The position numbers were made by a program, and so were the translations under genes. Positions 22,440 through 35,100 of a DNA stretch of 64,000 bases are shown here, piece after piece. The notes below the pieces were generated by a model. It saw only the letters and a program-made list of their open reading frames with translations, did not search any database and was not told the origin of the DNA. How positions within the stretch are numbered: position 1 is the stretch's first letter; each line of letters opens with the position of its first letter. The stretch is from Turnera subulata (taxonomy: Eukaryota > Streptophyta > Magnoliopsida > Malpighiales > Passifloraceae), in assembly GCA_028386065.3 (NCBI GenBank), contig JAKUCV010001619.1, forward strand, positions 64,218 through 128,217, given 5' to 3'.

Positions 22440-25400
22440 GTGCAACAGAGTGACACCGTTAGCCAAACTGCAGAGGAAAAGAATGAAGGAACAAGTTTGG
22501 CAGCTACTCAACCTCAAACACAGGCTTTCAAAGGGAAGGAAAAGGTGGAAGAAAAGCCAAAAGTGCAACCTTATATGCCACCACTCCCCCACCCCGAAGT
22601 GTATAAGAAAACGAAGCTTGATGCCAAGTTCCAAAAGTTTGTGGAGATGCTGAAGAAGGTGTGCATCACACTACCTTTTACAGAAGTGATTAGTGAGATG
22701 CCAAGCTATGCCAAGTTCCTAAAAGACCTGGTGTCGAAGAGGAGAGCCATAGAGGATGCCGAGACAGTTCCCATGACTGAAAAGTGCAGTGCACTTATCT
22801 TGCAAAAGTTTCCAGCGAAGAGGAAGGACCCTGGGAGTTTTTCTATTCCTTGTGTTGTTGATACTATGAAAATTGGCAGGGCTTTATGTGATTTAGGTGC
22901 CCGCGTCAGTTTGAATCCACTGTCCCTCTCTCAAAAATTGTCTTGTCGGGATCTAAAACCAACCAAGTTGACATTGCAACTTGCTGACCGGAGTGTTAAG
23001 CATCCAATAGGAGTGCTTAAGGACGTTCTTGTGCAGATTGGGAACTTGCAGATCCCTGTGGATTTCGTGGTTTTGGAGATGGAGGCTGATAACCAAACTC
23101 CCATCATTTTTGGAAAGCCCTTCCTAGCTACCGCCAGGGCTGTAATTGATTGCTCGCAAGGCACGCTGAAGTTGCAAGTTGGGGATGATTCTGTGGAGTT
23201 TAACATACCAGAGGCTGCTAGGAATAAGTTCAGTGCCAACATGTGTTACCGAGTTGATGCTTTTACAGATGCTACTGCCCAGCAGATCAATCGAACAAGG
23301 CCGCTCTGTGACCAGATTAATGAGCTGTTAACGGCCCTGATTGATGATGAGGACCTTGTGGACCAGGATCTTATGAAGTTCATTGATGTATTAGCTGGTG
23401 CAGAGCCCGACCCTGCTCTGATTCAGCAGGAATTTGCTGCTGCATTTGCGCAACAGTGTGACACTGTTCGGACAGACAATGCAGCAAAGGCTGCGCCAAA
23501 AGTGGAACTAAAACCTCTTCCACTCAGGCTCAGGTATGCTTTCTTAGAACCTAATGACACTTATCCTGTGATACTTAATCCTAATTTGACTGAAGAAGAA
23601 GAGGAATTAGTGTTAGAGGTACTTAGGAAGCACCGTAATGCTTTAGGATATTCTATAGATGACCTTACGGTCATTAGCCCCCACTTTTTCATGCATCGCA
23701 TTTATTTAGAGGATGGAGCTAAGCCCAGCATTGAGCATCAAAGACGTTTGAATGAGAATATGAAAGAGGTTGTTAAAAAAAAGATCCTTAAGCTTTTAGA
23801 TGCTGGAATAATTTACCCTATTTCGGATAGTAAGTGGGCGAGTCCGGTTCATGTTGTGCCAAAGAAGGGGGGATGACTATAGTAAAAAACGAGAATAATG
23901 AACTTATTTCTACTAGGACCGTAACCGGTTGGCGTATGTGCATAGACTATAGGAAATTGAACACAACCACCAGGAAAGATCACTTTCTCCTTCCTTTCAT
24001 TGACCAAATGTTGGAACGCCTAGCTAAACACTCTCATTTTTGCTATCTAGACGGGTATTCAGGTTTCTTTCAAATTCCCATTCACCTAGATGATCAGGAA
24101 AAGACAACCTTTACATGCCCTTATGGCACCTTTGCTTATAGGCATATGCCCTTTGGACTTTGTAATGCACCAGCCACGTTTCAACTTTGTATGATGGCTA
24201 TATTTTATGATTTTATTGAGAAAATTATGGAAGTGTTTATGGATGATTTTTCGATGTATGGCACCACTTTCCAGGATTGTCTTGATAATTTATCTAAGGT
24301 TTTGCAACATTGTGAGGAGGCTAATCTTTTTCTCAATTGGGAGAAGTGCCATTTTATGGTGCAAGAGGGGATAGTACTTGGGCATTTAATTTCTCACCGT
24401 GGGATTGAAGTGGATAGGGCTAAAATTTAAGTGATTGAAAAATTGCCACCACCTAACTCTGTTCGATCTGTGCGTAGTTTTCTTGGTTATGCAGGCTTTT
24501 ATAGGCGCTTTATTAAGAATTTCTCAAAGGTTGCAAAGCCTTTGACGAACCTCCTTAATAAGGACGCGGAATTTGTATTTGATGCGTCTTGTTTAGATGT
24601 TTTTAAAGGATTAAACAGGCATTAATCTCAGCTCCAATTATGCAGCCGCCGGATTGGTCACTACCCTTTGAAATCATGTGTGACGCTAGTGATTACGCAG
24701 TGGGTGCGGTGCTTGGCCAGCGAAAGGATGGAAAGGTTCATGCAATTTACTATGCCAACCGCACCCTTGATGACGCACAAGTCAATTATGCTACCACCGA
24801 AAAAGAACTCTTGGCTGTTGTGTTTGCAATTGAGAAATTTCGGCAATGCCTTCTTGGCTCAAAGGTCATTATTCATACCGATCATGCAGCCCTGAAGTAC
24901 TTGCTAACCAAGAAGGAAGCCAAGCCAAGGTTGCTCAGGTGGATCCTTCTTCTCCAAGAATTCGATCTTGAAATTAAGGACAAGAAGGGGACTGATAACA
25001 TGGTAGCCGACCATCTCTCGCTTAAGTAGTGACTAGCAAAAACAAGTCCAGAAAAATCCAGTTCCAATTGATGACTCGTCCCCCGATGAGCAGTTATTTG
25101 CTGCTGTCAATCAGGTCATCAACAGTGTCACACCGTGGTTTGCAGGTCTGGTGAATTACGTTGCTTGTGGTGCAGTGCCTCCAGATCTGAATTACAACCA
25201 AAAGAAGAAGTTCTTTGCTGACCTGAGGCACTATATTTGGGACGATCCTTTCCTGTTCAAGCGGTGTGGTGATGGGATGATTCGGAGGTGCATACCGGAG
25301 ACTGAAGTTGTTGAAATTCTGACCTGCTGCCATAATTCACCATATGGGGGACATCATGGGTTTCTTATAGCCCACTCTGTTCAGGGATGCTAAACCTTTT

Positions 25401-26389
25401 ACTGCAGCTTGTGATCGTTGCCAAAGGACTGGAAATATCTCCAAGAGGAATGAGATGCCTCAAAACACCATATTGGAGGTTGAGTTATTCGATGTATGGG
25501 GCATTGATTTCATGGGACCCTTTCCCTCCTCCATGAACAATGAATATATCCTAGTTGGAGTGGATTATGTCTCCAAGTGGGTGGAGGCAATAGCCTCACC
25601 AACCAACACTGCTGAAGTTGTTACAAGGTTCCTTAAAAAGAACATCTTCACCCGGTTTGGCACAACCAAGGCGATTATAAGTGTCGGTGGATCCCATTTT
25701 GCAACCGGAAATTTGCTGAGCTTTTCAAGAAATATGGAGTGACTCATAAGGTGGCAACACCTTATCATCCACAAACCAGTGGCCAAGTGGAAGTCTCCAA
25801 CCGGCAAATCAAGCAAATTTTGGAGAAGACAGTTGGCCAAACTCGCAAGGATTGGGCACTGAAATTGGATGATGCCCTTTGGGCATATCGGACAGCCTAC
25901 AAGACACCATTGGGGACTACCCCATATCGTCTTGTGTATGGAAAGGCCTGCCACCTTCCTGTCAAGCTTGAGCGCAAAGCATTTTGGGCTATTAAGAATA
26001 TCAATCTTGATATGGAGGCAGCAAGGCAGCACCGTTTGTTACAGCTGAATGAGTTAGATGAGTTACGCCTTGAAGCCTATGAGAATTCTCGCATCTATAA
26101 AAAGAAAACAAAGAAGTGGCATGATCGCCATATTCTGAAACGAGATTTCTAGCCAGGCAACTGGGTACTTCTGTTCAACTCTCGCATAAAGCTTTTTCCA
26201 GGGAAGCTTCAATCCAGGTGGTCCGGGCCCTTCATTGTAACTCAAGTATTTCCACATGAAGACGTGGAAATCACTGATGGCTTCACCACCCCCTTCAAGG
26301 TCAATGGACAACGGTTAAAATTGTACTATGAGGGAGACTCCATTGCTAATAAGGCCACACTATCACTGCAAGAACCTTCCTCTACCTAA
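22440..26389 (+). pseudogene. Athila-type pol: protease, RT, RNase H, integrase
   Basis: The longest open piece is 22440-23876. It has a protease-like segment with ALCDLGARVSLNPLSL near 22881-22930 (DLGA active site), then the start of RT. RT continues in another frame at 23834-24430, with the catalytic FMDDFSMYG near 24237-24262. It continues at 24431-24625 ([17 protein letters not shown]). RNase H ([26 protein letters not shown]) occupies 24640-25029. Integrase has an H2C2-like region near 25330-25420 and a core from 25455 ([19 protein letters not shown]) to 26152 ([19 protein letters not shown]). The C-terminal part reaches the TAA at 26387-26389. Breaks lie near 23876, 24430, 24625, 25029, 25393, 25742 and 26152. 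It would copy and integrate the element if intact. Confidence 0.92.
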
Positions 26390-27483
26390 GTGGAAGGATG
26401 TCCAACTAAGACGACGTTAAAGAAACGCTTCTCAGGAGGCAACCTGAGCTTTTAGGAGGTATATTTTATTTTTCCTTTATTTTTCTTTGTTTGCTTTTTT
26501 TTTCCTTTGCAGAAACAAAATAAAAGAAAAAGAAAAAGAAAACCAAAAAAACAAAAAAAATAGCGAGCAAGGAACATGAAACTAAGGCGTTGGCAGACCA
26601 GGAGACAGTGCACTTCAACTGCAAAACAATAAACCAGAGAAGCTTCCCTCTCTCTTTTATTTAATTTTTGTCTTTTGTCTCTTTGGTGGGTATGTGCATA
26701 CACTTCTGCACACACTGGCACCCCAACAGAATCACACTGCTCCTCTTTTATTTATTTTATTTGGGGTACATATGTGCATTGTGTGTTTGAACCGAACATA
26801 CACAACCACAATGGATAAAAAACTAGCCATGGTCCTTTTTGTTGTCGACGTGGACCCTTCCACTCACCCTAATCCCCTACACCCTCGGAACCCGACACAC
26901 AAACCGACACGACCCCACCTTTTTTCCCTCCTCACACCTTAGCCGCCGCCTTTCATGCACTCCCTATTAGAAAAACCAACTCAAATTCCACACACCAACC
27001 AACACAACCCCACTACCACACACAACTCCCAACCCGTCACCTCCCTCAACCACCAATCCCCTTTATTTTTCTTTTTCTTCCCTTGCCCAAACTACCCTCC
27101 CTCCTCTTTAAATCCGACCACCATGGCCCTTGTCCCCTACAACCATTCTTTCGCCCTCCTCCAACTCTCTCAACACAAGCCCCGCCCGACCACCATGTCC
27201 TCATCCACTCACTACACCTCGGCCACCAACCACTCCTTCCTCCACCCACAGTCGTCGCAACCACACCCCCACCACCACTCCCCCTCATCTCAAAACCCCA
27301 CCACCCGTCCCTCTCTCTTACCACCCATGACCCCACTGACGGTCACCATAGCCCACCCTCACCACCCCTCTCTTCCTATCGCCGCCCCAAGAAAACCCAC
27401 GCCCAGACCCGACCCGCCCCTCCCACACAAACCCAGCCACCCGCACCCGCTCCAAGACCTGAGCCTCCACACACCCAACAGCC
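26390..27483 (+). other. Spacer between pol and env-like ORF, partly C-rich
   Basis: It contains A-rich, T-rich and then strongly C-rich, G-poor DNA (about 26860-27480). Long overlapping open frames there are proline/histidine/threonine-rich in every frame, a composition effect. I do not call them genes. Confidence 0.6.
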
Positions 27484-28601
27484 ATGCCGACCCCAATACA
27501 AGACCCACTGGCCGAGAGTTCCAAGGCCGCCTCCAAGCGCCGCCACTCCCCTACCACCTCGGACTCCTCCGACTCCACCGAAGACGAGTGCCCCAAGCCT
27601 CCTCCCTTCAAGTTCTGCCCCGCCTCCACCGAGCACAAGGCCGCATATCGGGCCCTCAAGAACCGCACTATCGTCCCCTACAAAGCCCCCTGCCTTGAGG
27701 TCATTATGGCCCATAATTTATGGGACGATTATGTGGCTCGCTTGGAATCCGTGGGCTGGGCAGATTGGATGGCCCAAGCAGAGTATAGTTACGAGAAACT
27801 TACCAAGAAGTTTTATAGCTCCCTATAGTATACCCCTGCCGGCCTAGACGAGGATCCTAATTCTAGTGCCATTCAAGTCCGACTAGACAACACCGACCAC
27901 TCTTTCACTGTTGGGGACTTTAATGCCTACTTTGGCTTCAAAAAGACTAGCCTCCACACCCTCCCCCCCGTCGGGACTATCATGAGCAGCAAGCTTAGGA
28001 GGAGCATACCGGATCCAATGCCAAGTATAAATCCACCACGAGTTCATCCATCGATATCTTGGACCCCTTCCTCCGGTACATGCAGTATGTACTCTCCCAT
28101 TCCATCCATTCTCGGGAGTCCAACTGCAATGTGGTGAGCAAGGATGAGCTCTTTTACTTGTGCTGCATGAACAACAGCCGCCCCAACAACACAGGTTGCT
28201 TTATTCTCCGGTGCCTTGCCAAGCAACGCAAGTGCTCGGGTGCGTTTGGTGCTGCCAGCTTCGTCACCCACCTAGCCAAGCAGTTGGGCATTGATGTGCG
28301 GGCTTATACACAGATTCACGACAAGGAGGTGGTCGATTTAGTCGACACCCAGCAGCTCCTTGGCAAACCACCACCACCTGTCCCTCGCATGCCACCTTTT
28401 TGCCCTATGCAGAGTCCGACATCGCCAAAGGGTGACACTGCTGGCTTACGGGCACTCTTGGAGCAGTAGCACAGGGAGGTTCTGAAGGGCCAGAATCGTA
28501 TCATGACGGCAGTGAATGGCATCTCTCAGCAGCTTCGCACCATGGTTGACTCCATCCACACTGCCATTTCCACCTGTTTAACCCAACCCCCACCCAACTA
28601 G
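27484..28601 (+). pseudogene. Athila env-like ORF (frameshifted)
   Basis: It starts at the ATG at 27484 (MPTPIQDPLAESSKAASKRR). A Ser/Asp-rich N-terminus is followed by a globular part. The frame stops at 27826-27828, with a change of frame between about 27990 and 28060. It continues at 28059-28469 with the conserved DELFYLCCMNN...NTGCF and LAKQLGIDVRAYTQI, and after one in-frame TAG reaches the TAG at 28599-28601. Position 3' of pol and these motifs match the third ORF of Athila elements, often called env-like. Its function is unproven even in intact copies. No clear signal peptide or transmembrane segment is evident. Confidence 0.75.
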
Positions 28602-29658
28602 CTTTGCCTTGCCTCCTTTTCCCATTTTATCTGCATGCTAGTTTTTAGGTTTGGGGGTGTCTCATGTTATCTTGCTAATTTCTGTTTTACAACTTTATTT
28701 GTATTTCATTTGTTGTTGCTTTGCCTCCCCGATTTTATGCTCTTCTTTTTTCAATGAGGACACTGCTATGTTTAGGTTTTTTGGGGGGGGGGGGGGTTGA
28801 GCAAATTTGCACATTGTGGCGTTGTTTATTTTTTGTATGAACTATGTTGCATGGGCCAAAGGATTTTATATTATTATTATGGATGTTTACCTATTTCAGT
28901 TTGTACAGTGCAACTCTGTTCAGTTCTGCCTGGGTTAGTTTAGCCTTAGAATGACTATTCTTTTATCTATTTTTGAACTTACACTGAATCGGGTCCTTAA
29001 GTACACACTACAAACCACATGATAATTCTGATTCTTGATCACATTTAACCAAAGTGATGTCCTTAGGATTTGGATAGTTTAGAATTTCTTAAAACTTCTA
29101 AGTGAAATGAAACAATTGTCCTAGAACATCTCTTACACTTCTATTGAGGCAAAATTTTTAGCACAATCTTAATCAGAGACATGATTTAGGCCATCCTTAA
29201 TTTACACTCACACTTAAACCATAGCCTACCCTTGATCAATACACCCCTTGCTAGCCTTTTGAGCCTACTTTAGATGGTCATACATTCTTTTGCTACCCAC
29301 AACAACCACCTCACACCTTTGCAACAAATTACATGACCATCGTGTGCCTGATCAGCACAACTTTTCTTTGAATTTAACCCATACCCTTCTGTCAACATTA
29401 TTGATTCTAAATATTTGCACAAGCTGTTCACTAAGAGCATTGAAACAAAAATTTCGAGTCCCACGGTCTGGCCCTGTTTAAAAAAAATTTATGTGCAAAG
29501 AAGCAACCTGCTCACTCCACACACATAAAAAAAAAAAAAACGAAAAAAAATGAGAAAGACAGAAAAATATGAAACACGCAATGAAAACAACAGAAAAAAA
29601 AAATTGTGTGCATTTGAGTTGAGCAGGGCAAATTAAGAACATTACTTCCAACGAACTA
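28602..29658 (+). other. Athila 3' non-coding region
   Basis: It has no gene. A polypurine-like 'ttaggtttgggggtgtc' lies near 28646, and 'ttaggttttttgggggggg' with a G run of about 14 near 28783-28797. Both resemble the true PPT at 31548-31561. Further on are A-rich runs (29526-29600). Confidence 0.65.
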
Positions 29659-31070
29659 ATACGACAGCACACCTAGCCGGTCCTAGAAGCACCTTCGTAT
29701 CTAAAGTTGTCCCGATCTCAAATAACAACCAATCGTGCACTGTTCTTGCGTCGATGCTCTTCACCTCCAAACAATCCGTGTTAGGCAACAGATGGACGCG
29801 AAAGCCCATCCACCTCCTAAACTCTTGGTGCTAGACAACAAAGAAACAAAGCACAAAGGATAAAACAAACAAAGAGACTCCTCACTTTGGGCCGAGAATA
29901 TTCAAGTTTAACTGAACTTTTTATTACTCAAATAATCTGTCTAACAATGAACCCCAAGGGTTCTATTTACAGGAGAACACACCTCCTCAAAGTTGGTGAA
30001 CAGTAAAGTCGGTGAACAGTAACGTCGGCTCCTCCTTGAACTCCAAGTCTTGGCTCCTCCTCTCCTATTACTAGATGGACTAGGATTTAATTGAGCCCAC
30101 ATAACTTAGACACTAATTAAATCCTTACAATAATAAAATAAAATAAAACTAGTCGATTTTAATTTGACAACTATAATTAATAAAAATAAAATGGATATGT
30201 CGACACCTTCCTGAAGGTGAATTGATGTCGACTGGGCCCAATGTGCTCTCGAGTCAATTGCTCCTTAATTGACAGCAAATTGATGGGCTTCAGTTTCAGC
30301 TCCTCTCCAATCTTGATTTTCCATCTCTTCTTGAACTTCTTGTGAGTACGAATCTTGGATACGATTCGGAAAGTGAGCTTGTTGGAATACATCCAAGCTC
30401 CATGTTTGTCTCTATTGCTTCTTCCTTGGTCACCTTGGCGTGCATTAGTCTTGTCTTGGTTTGCATCATTCCCTCTCTCCTCAAAGCGATTCGTCCTCGA
30501 ATCGATACTCATCATATTCTCCAATTTAGACATTAAAGGCATAGAAAAGGAACTTAAAACCTGATGCTCCCTTTTGATTGTAATCGGTGCCCCATATATA
30601 GATCCATCTTCGCCTAAGGGCGGCAATCCTTTAGGACAAGAAACATCCTGCTGATTCCAATCTTGCTAATGATGCAAACCAAGGCAAGACTAACGTTACT
30701 GTTCACCGACTTTAATGTTCACCGACTTTGAGGAGGTCTGTTCTCCTATAAATAGAACCCTTGGGGTTCATTGTTAGACAGATTATTTGAGTAATAAAAA
30801 GTTTAGTTAAACTTGAATAATCTAGGCCCAAAGAGAGGAGTCTCTTTGTTTGTTTTATCCTTTGTGCTTTGTTTTTCTGTTGTCTAGCACCGAGAGTTTA
30901 GGAGGTGGAGGGGCTTTCGCGTCCATCTGTTGCCTAACACGGATTGTTAGGAGGTGAAGAGTATCAGCACAAGAATAATGCACGATTGGTTGTGATTTGA
31001 GAACGGGACAATCTTAGAAACGAAGGTGCTTATAGGGCTGGCTAGGTGTGTTGTCGTATCACAAACAGGG
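29659..31070. mobile_element. Inverted-repeat insertion with LTR-like arms
   Basis: The arms at about 29659-30015 and 30690-31070 are close reverse complements (TACGACAGCACACCTAGCC on the left, GGCTAGGTGTGTTGTCGTA on the right, continuing for about 350 bp). Each arm holds a TATA-box-like 'ctataaatagaaccctt' or its complement and a 'gagtaataaaaagt' stretch. This is the appearance of an LTR promoter/R region, but the arms are head to head. The 670-bp middle contains a repeated GTCGAC-rich segment and no recognised domain. I found no clear target duplication. Confidence 0.8.
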
Positions 31071-31544
31071 TCAGTCTGTTGACACATCATGTTGCTCTAA
31101 TTTTGCAAGATTTGGATTCAGTAATTTGACAGACTTTTGAACACTATTTCCCCTTCATTCACAACACAAACCTAACCTCGTTCCAATCCTTGATTAAGAC
31201 CTATTGATCTCTGATTATTGATTTGTACCCATTAGTGGAGATGTGAGTTTTGAGATGCATATGGGATATTGTTTCTAATTGTACGATTTTTAAGCATATC
31301 TTTTGAAGGACTGATTGGACTGTATGATTGTGAAGGAATTTGAATCTTGATTGTGTAATTTGGTGAGCTTTAGACCTGAGATTTTTAAGAGCAAACTTTT
31401 CAAAGGTAGACTTTTCTAAGGCTAACTTGCAGGTTGCATTTGAACAGGGTCAAGCCATGCAAGTTTGAATAGACAATATCCATGTGCATGTCTTTTCTTC
31501 TCCCTTGATTTATTGTTTAGTTTTGCTTGGGGACAAGCAAAAAT

Positions 31545-31561
31545 TTAGGTTTGGGGGAATT
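31545..31561 (+). other. Polypurine tract of the Athila-type element
   Basis: AGGTTTGGGGGAATT directly precedes the TGATATG start of the 3' LTR. A second PPT-like string, GCTTGGGGACAAGC, lies about 30 bp upstream. Confidence 0.85.
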
Positions 31562-32945
31562 TGATATGTGTGCATATCATGTACTATTTTGGAGCATAAA
31601 ATACCCCATTTGGCCAAGCATTTAGTTAAGATCATGCTCGTTATCTATAGTTTTTAGCTTGTTTTCCACTACTTCCACTTATTAGTTTACGCTTTCAGGT
31701 ACCTTTTGTTGCAAATTGGCTTGATTCTTGAAGATTTGGAGCCTTTTGAAGGATTCTAGAAAGTTTGGAGCCAATTCATGAAGATTTCTTGACAATCAGT
31801 TTTCAACGGTGTCACACTGTTGACTTCGGCGGACCAGAACCTGATGCATTATAGTTCCAGCGACAAAGGGGTTTACTTGTGGGCCAAATAATATGTGGCA
31901 CCACCGGCTTGCTGCTTCTCCTAAAGGAAATAAAAGAAGCCTTTCCTACGCCTAAAAAGAAGGAGAACTCCAAGGATACATTAATTCCTACTTTGTAGTT
32001 GTATTAGCAAGATTTTAGGAATTAAAAGCTAGGGTTTAGGAATAACGAAAAGGGAGCATCGACAGCAACCTGGGGACACTTTTCTTTCTCAGGATTTTTG
32101 TGTCGACAGCAGCAGCAAGGAGAAGAAGAGCATTCTAGTCGTTTCTTACTTTTGTTCTTTATTTCGGTTTGTATGATGAACAAATCCTCCATGCTTGTTT
32201 GCTGTTTTATTATGAACTAATCCTCTTCTCTAGATCAAGAGGGATGTAGCTACTCAACTCTTTTTATGATTTAATTATTCCTCCACCAGATTTCTTACTT
32301 CGATTTCTTGATTTGTTTATGCATGCTTAATTCGAGTTTGATGCTTGATCACCTTTAACACTTGTCTTAGGAATTAAATTAAGTACCGACATAAGACATT
32401 TAATTCTGGGAAAACAAAAACAAACCCTGTCTAGGTGCTGAAAGGCATTAGGATTAATGTGGAATTAGTAACAACATAGAACGTCATTGCTCTTACGAAT
32501 AGGTTTGATCCACGACAGTGGTAAGATTGACCTCTGAGACGAAATTATACCTCCAAAAGTCGATAATTTCACCCTAGGTTGTTACCCATCAAGAAAACGA
32601 ACAGAAAGTTGTAGATTTTTAGCGAATAGTGTCACCCGATTCGCGGACACGGTACAGAGTCACCCTGTTAGCAGAATCTGGAGAATAATTAGGGCATAAA
32701 AGGATAGACTAGTGAACCCCAATTGATCTAGACCTTCCATAATCTGATCTTCTCATACAATTCTTAGTTTATTTGCATTTTCTTTATTGTTGAATTCAAT
32801 TTCGATTCACAGTCTCAAAATCAATATTTCTTTTATTGTTTTCTACCTAACAGAGTGAGTCTGTTGATTAATTATTTTGCTCAGTCTCTGTGGATACGAC
32901 CTTGTGTACTACCTTGATCTGTGCACTTGCATATTTTACGCATCA
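31562..32945 (+). repeat. 3' LTR of the Athila-type element
   Basis: TGATATGTGTGC...TTTTACGCATCA, 1384 bp, is collinear with the 5' LTR at 19549-20939 and ends in the canonical CA. It is followed at once by LINE sequence in frame with the other side. Confidence 0.93.
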
Positions 32946-35100
32946 GTTACCTTCGTCAAGAGCTTATAAGGAACTGCACACAGACTAATAGGTCAAAATT
33001 GTTTAATTTCCTCAGGACACTCCACCTTAGGAATAAGAGATATCAGAGTCTTTTTAATTTCCTTAGGGAAAACATCTGTTGCAAAGGCCTGCTGGATCAA
33101 CGAACAAACTGACGAGCCAACCAGAGGCTAAAAATACTGGAAAAACATAGCATGAAGACCATCCACCCCTGGCACCTTGTATGCGGCCATTTGTTTTGGA
33201 GCCGTGTGAACTTCTTCAGCTGACACAGGTTCTACTAACGGCTCCAACCCGTCCAACCCAATAGGGAGAAACTTCTCTCTAATCGAAAATAGAGTAAAGC
33301 CAACAGATTCTCTACTGAACAAGGAACTGAAATGCAAAACCACATGTTCAGGGAGGACAACTTGATCATCCACCCAACTGTCTCTAACACGTAGCCCAGT
33401 TATTCTGTTTCTATGCCCACAGAAAATCGTAGACGTATGAAAGAACTTTGTATTTCTATCACCACTCTGGATCCACTGGCTTCTTGATTTCTGGAACCAC
33501 AATAACTCCTCCTGAGCGAGTACAGTCTCAATCTCTAAGATTAAATCTCTCTTCAAATTATATAAGAAAGGACTCGCCAAGCGATTTGCTTTAGCTATCT
33601 ATATCCTATTATCCTTGCTAACAATACCTTCTTCCTTTTAAAAATATCACCAAACACTTCACGATTCCATTTCATGAGTGTTTCCGAGAGTTGTTTCGTT
33701 GCATCTGTCAAGACAAAATCCCCGCGTCAAGCCGATTTAACAACTTGTTGGAAACGTGAGCCCAACAACCAACCCGCTTGAAACCAGAATGGTTTAGGGA
33801 TAATGGAGCCCTGAGGCATACATAACTGAACTAAAAGAGGAGTGTGATTAGATTTTGTATGAGGAAGGTGCTGAATACTCGCCTGAGGGAACCTCATTCG
33901 CCACTCTTGTTTCGCAAGGCCCATATCCAGATGTCCTAGAAACCCCAACACGCCGTTCCCATGTAAACTGAGACCCCTAAAACCTAATGTCCATTAACAG
34001 GTAGTCCTCAATCCAAGAAATAAAATGGGAGCACATAAGCAAAGACGCTGGAGCCCCACTCTACTTCTCCGATGGATCCTTATAGGTATTAAAGTCACCA
34101 ATCAAAAACCACAGCCCAGTAATGGACCCAGAAATAACTCCAGTTTCATCCCAGAATTTTTGGCATAGAGATAGAGATGGACTCGCATAATCCGTAGTCA
34201 AAAACACGGGGCTGAGCTCCCAAACCGCACCTGAGCATGCACGAATTGTACATGTCGTTAAAGCACTGAAACAGAAACTACTGCCCATCTCCAGCATATC
34301 CAAATACCTCCAGCTCGGCCCTGAACCTCCTCAACTTCGTTGCTGTCAAAACCACACACCCATGGATAGTCTCGGCTACCACTACAAAACCATTGCCTGC
34401 CCTGGACGACCTACACCATCTCGTGATGAACAACCAGCGAATGGATCAACAGGGGCTAACCCACCGTCCGGACATCTAGCTCAAGCTCTGCCACCGGCCA
34501 CTGCGGATTCCGCCTTTGGTGAGTGGATGAATGCACCAAAACCTATACGAAGATGGAATAGGAAAGATTCTGCCCCACCATCACAGGCTGTTGTTTTGCC
34601 GGGAAATAAGGGCTCACGTTTTCAAGTTTTAAATGCTGAGGGAGGACAACATGATCCCATGCAGATTTGGGTCAAGGGGGGATTCTCGTACCGAGATCAG
34701 GGGGTCCAGTGATATGAACTAAAGGGGCCTCTGGTACTAGTCACTTGGCAGGCCCATCCCGACCCAAAATCCCTTCTGGATCCAAGAAGCAACATCCGGC
34801 CTCCACTCAAACGGAAACCCAAATCCCATCCAAGGATGTGACCCATAGAAAACGACAAGGCCCAATCTCGGATTCGACCCGAACAGACGGGTGTAGTGGT
34901 AATTCAGTACCAAGAGCGGCACCCGGCCCGACCCCTAAGGTTTCTTCTGTGAAAGCTACCGCCGCTCGTCGAGAGAACTTTAGGCTCCACTAAAATAACA
35001 AGATTAGGTCTATGAGTAAAAACTAAATCTCAGAAAGCCCTTCTAAACCGTTCTCCAGCCCCTTGGGAATCCCATGCTAATATTCTGTCGTTAAAATCCT
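32946..35100 (-). pseudogene. LINE ORF2, N-terminal part: endonuclease and start of RT
   Basis: Read leftward from about 35100 on the minus strand. An AP-endonuclease start (RILAWDSQGAGERF, then HRPNLVILVEPKVL) lies at about 34995-35095. After an interruption (next feature) come GFDSNEVEE...GGIWICW at about 34310-34350 and the endonuclease motif LIGDFNTYKDP near 34065-34110. The RT-preceding region (WFQKSRSQWIQSGDRNTKFFH) lies at about 33430-33490. The first RT motif, QMAAYKVPGVDGLHAMFFQYF, lies near 33128-33190, and KTLISLIPKV near 33040-33075. The frame then runs into the gypsy target site at KV/NRLKP. Stops occur throughout. Confidence 0.9.
34362..34993 (+). pseudogene. Inverted fragment of a LINE ORF1-like gene inside the endonuclease
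   Basis: On the + strand, opposite to the surrounding LINE, is an open frame with FGEWMNAPKPIRRWNRKD followed by GSRFQVLNAEGG, and then a Pro/Ser/Lys-rich continuation (34745-34993). The same motif pair occurs in the host LINE's own ORF1 on the minus strand (YGEWILVPSRTRP near 35935-35995, GSRFNTLVDD near 35865-35893). The sequences differ, so this is not a copy of that part of the host element. It interrupts the endonuclease between VEPKVL and GFDSNEVEE. Confidence 0.7.

Larger units (their letters stand above)
19549..32945 (+). mobile_element. Athila-type Ty3/gypsy retrotransposon (13.4 kb) inserted in the LINE
   Basis: Both LTRs, a primer binding site, gag, protease-RT-RNase H-integrase pol, a downstream env-like ORF and a polypurine tract are present in the order expected for the Athila lineage. 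The flanking 5-mers are GTTAT (19544-19548) and GTTAC (32946-32950). Joining the flanks restores the LINE RT reading frame, which confirms both boundaries. A 1.4-kb inverted-repeat insertion sits in its 3' non-coding region. Frameshifts in gag, pol and env make it non-autonomous now. Confidence 0.93.

Noticed and set aside
26955..27847. Overlapping long open frames in all three + frames and on the minus strand
   Set aside because: The DNA is C-rich and stop-poor, so every frame is open and encodes Pro/His/Thr-rich (or Gly/Val/Arg-rich) low-complexity chains. Only the frame from 27484 matches the Athila env-like protein.
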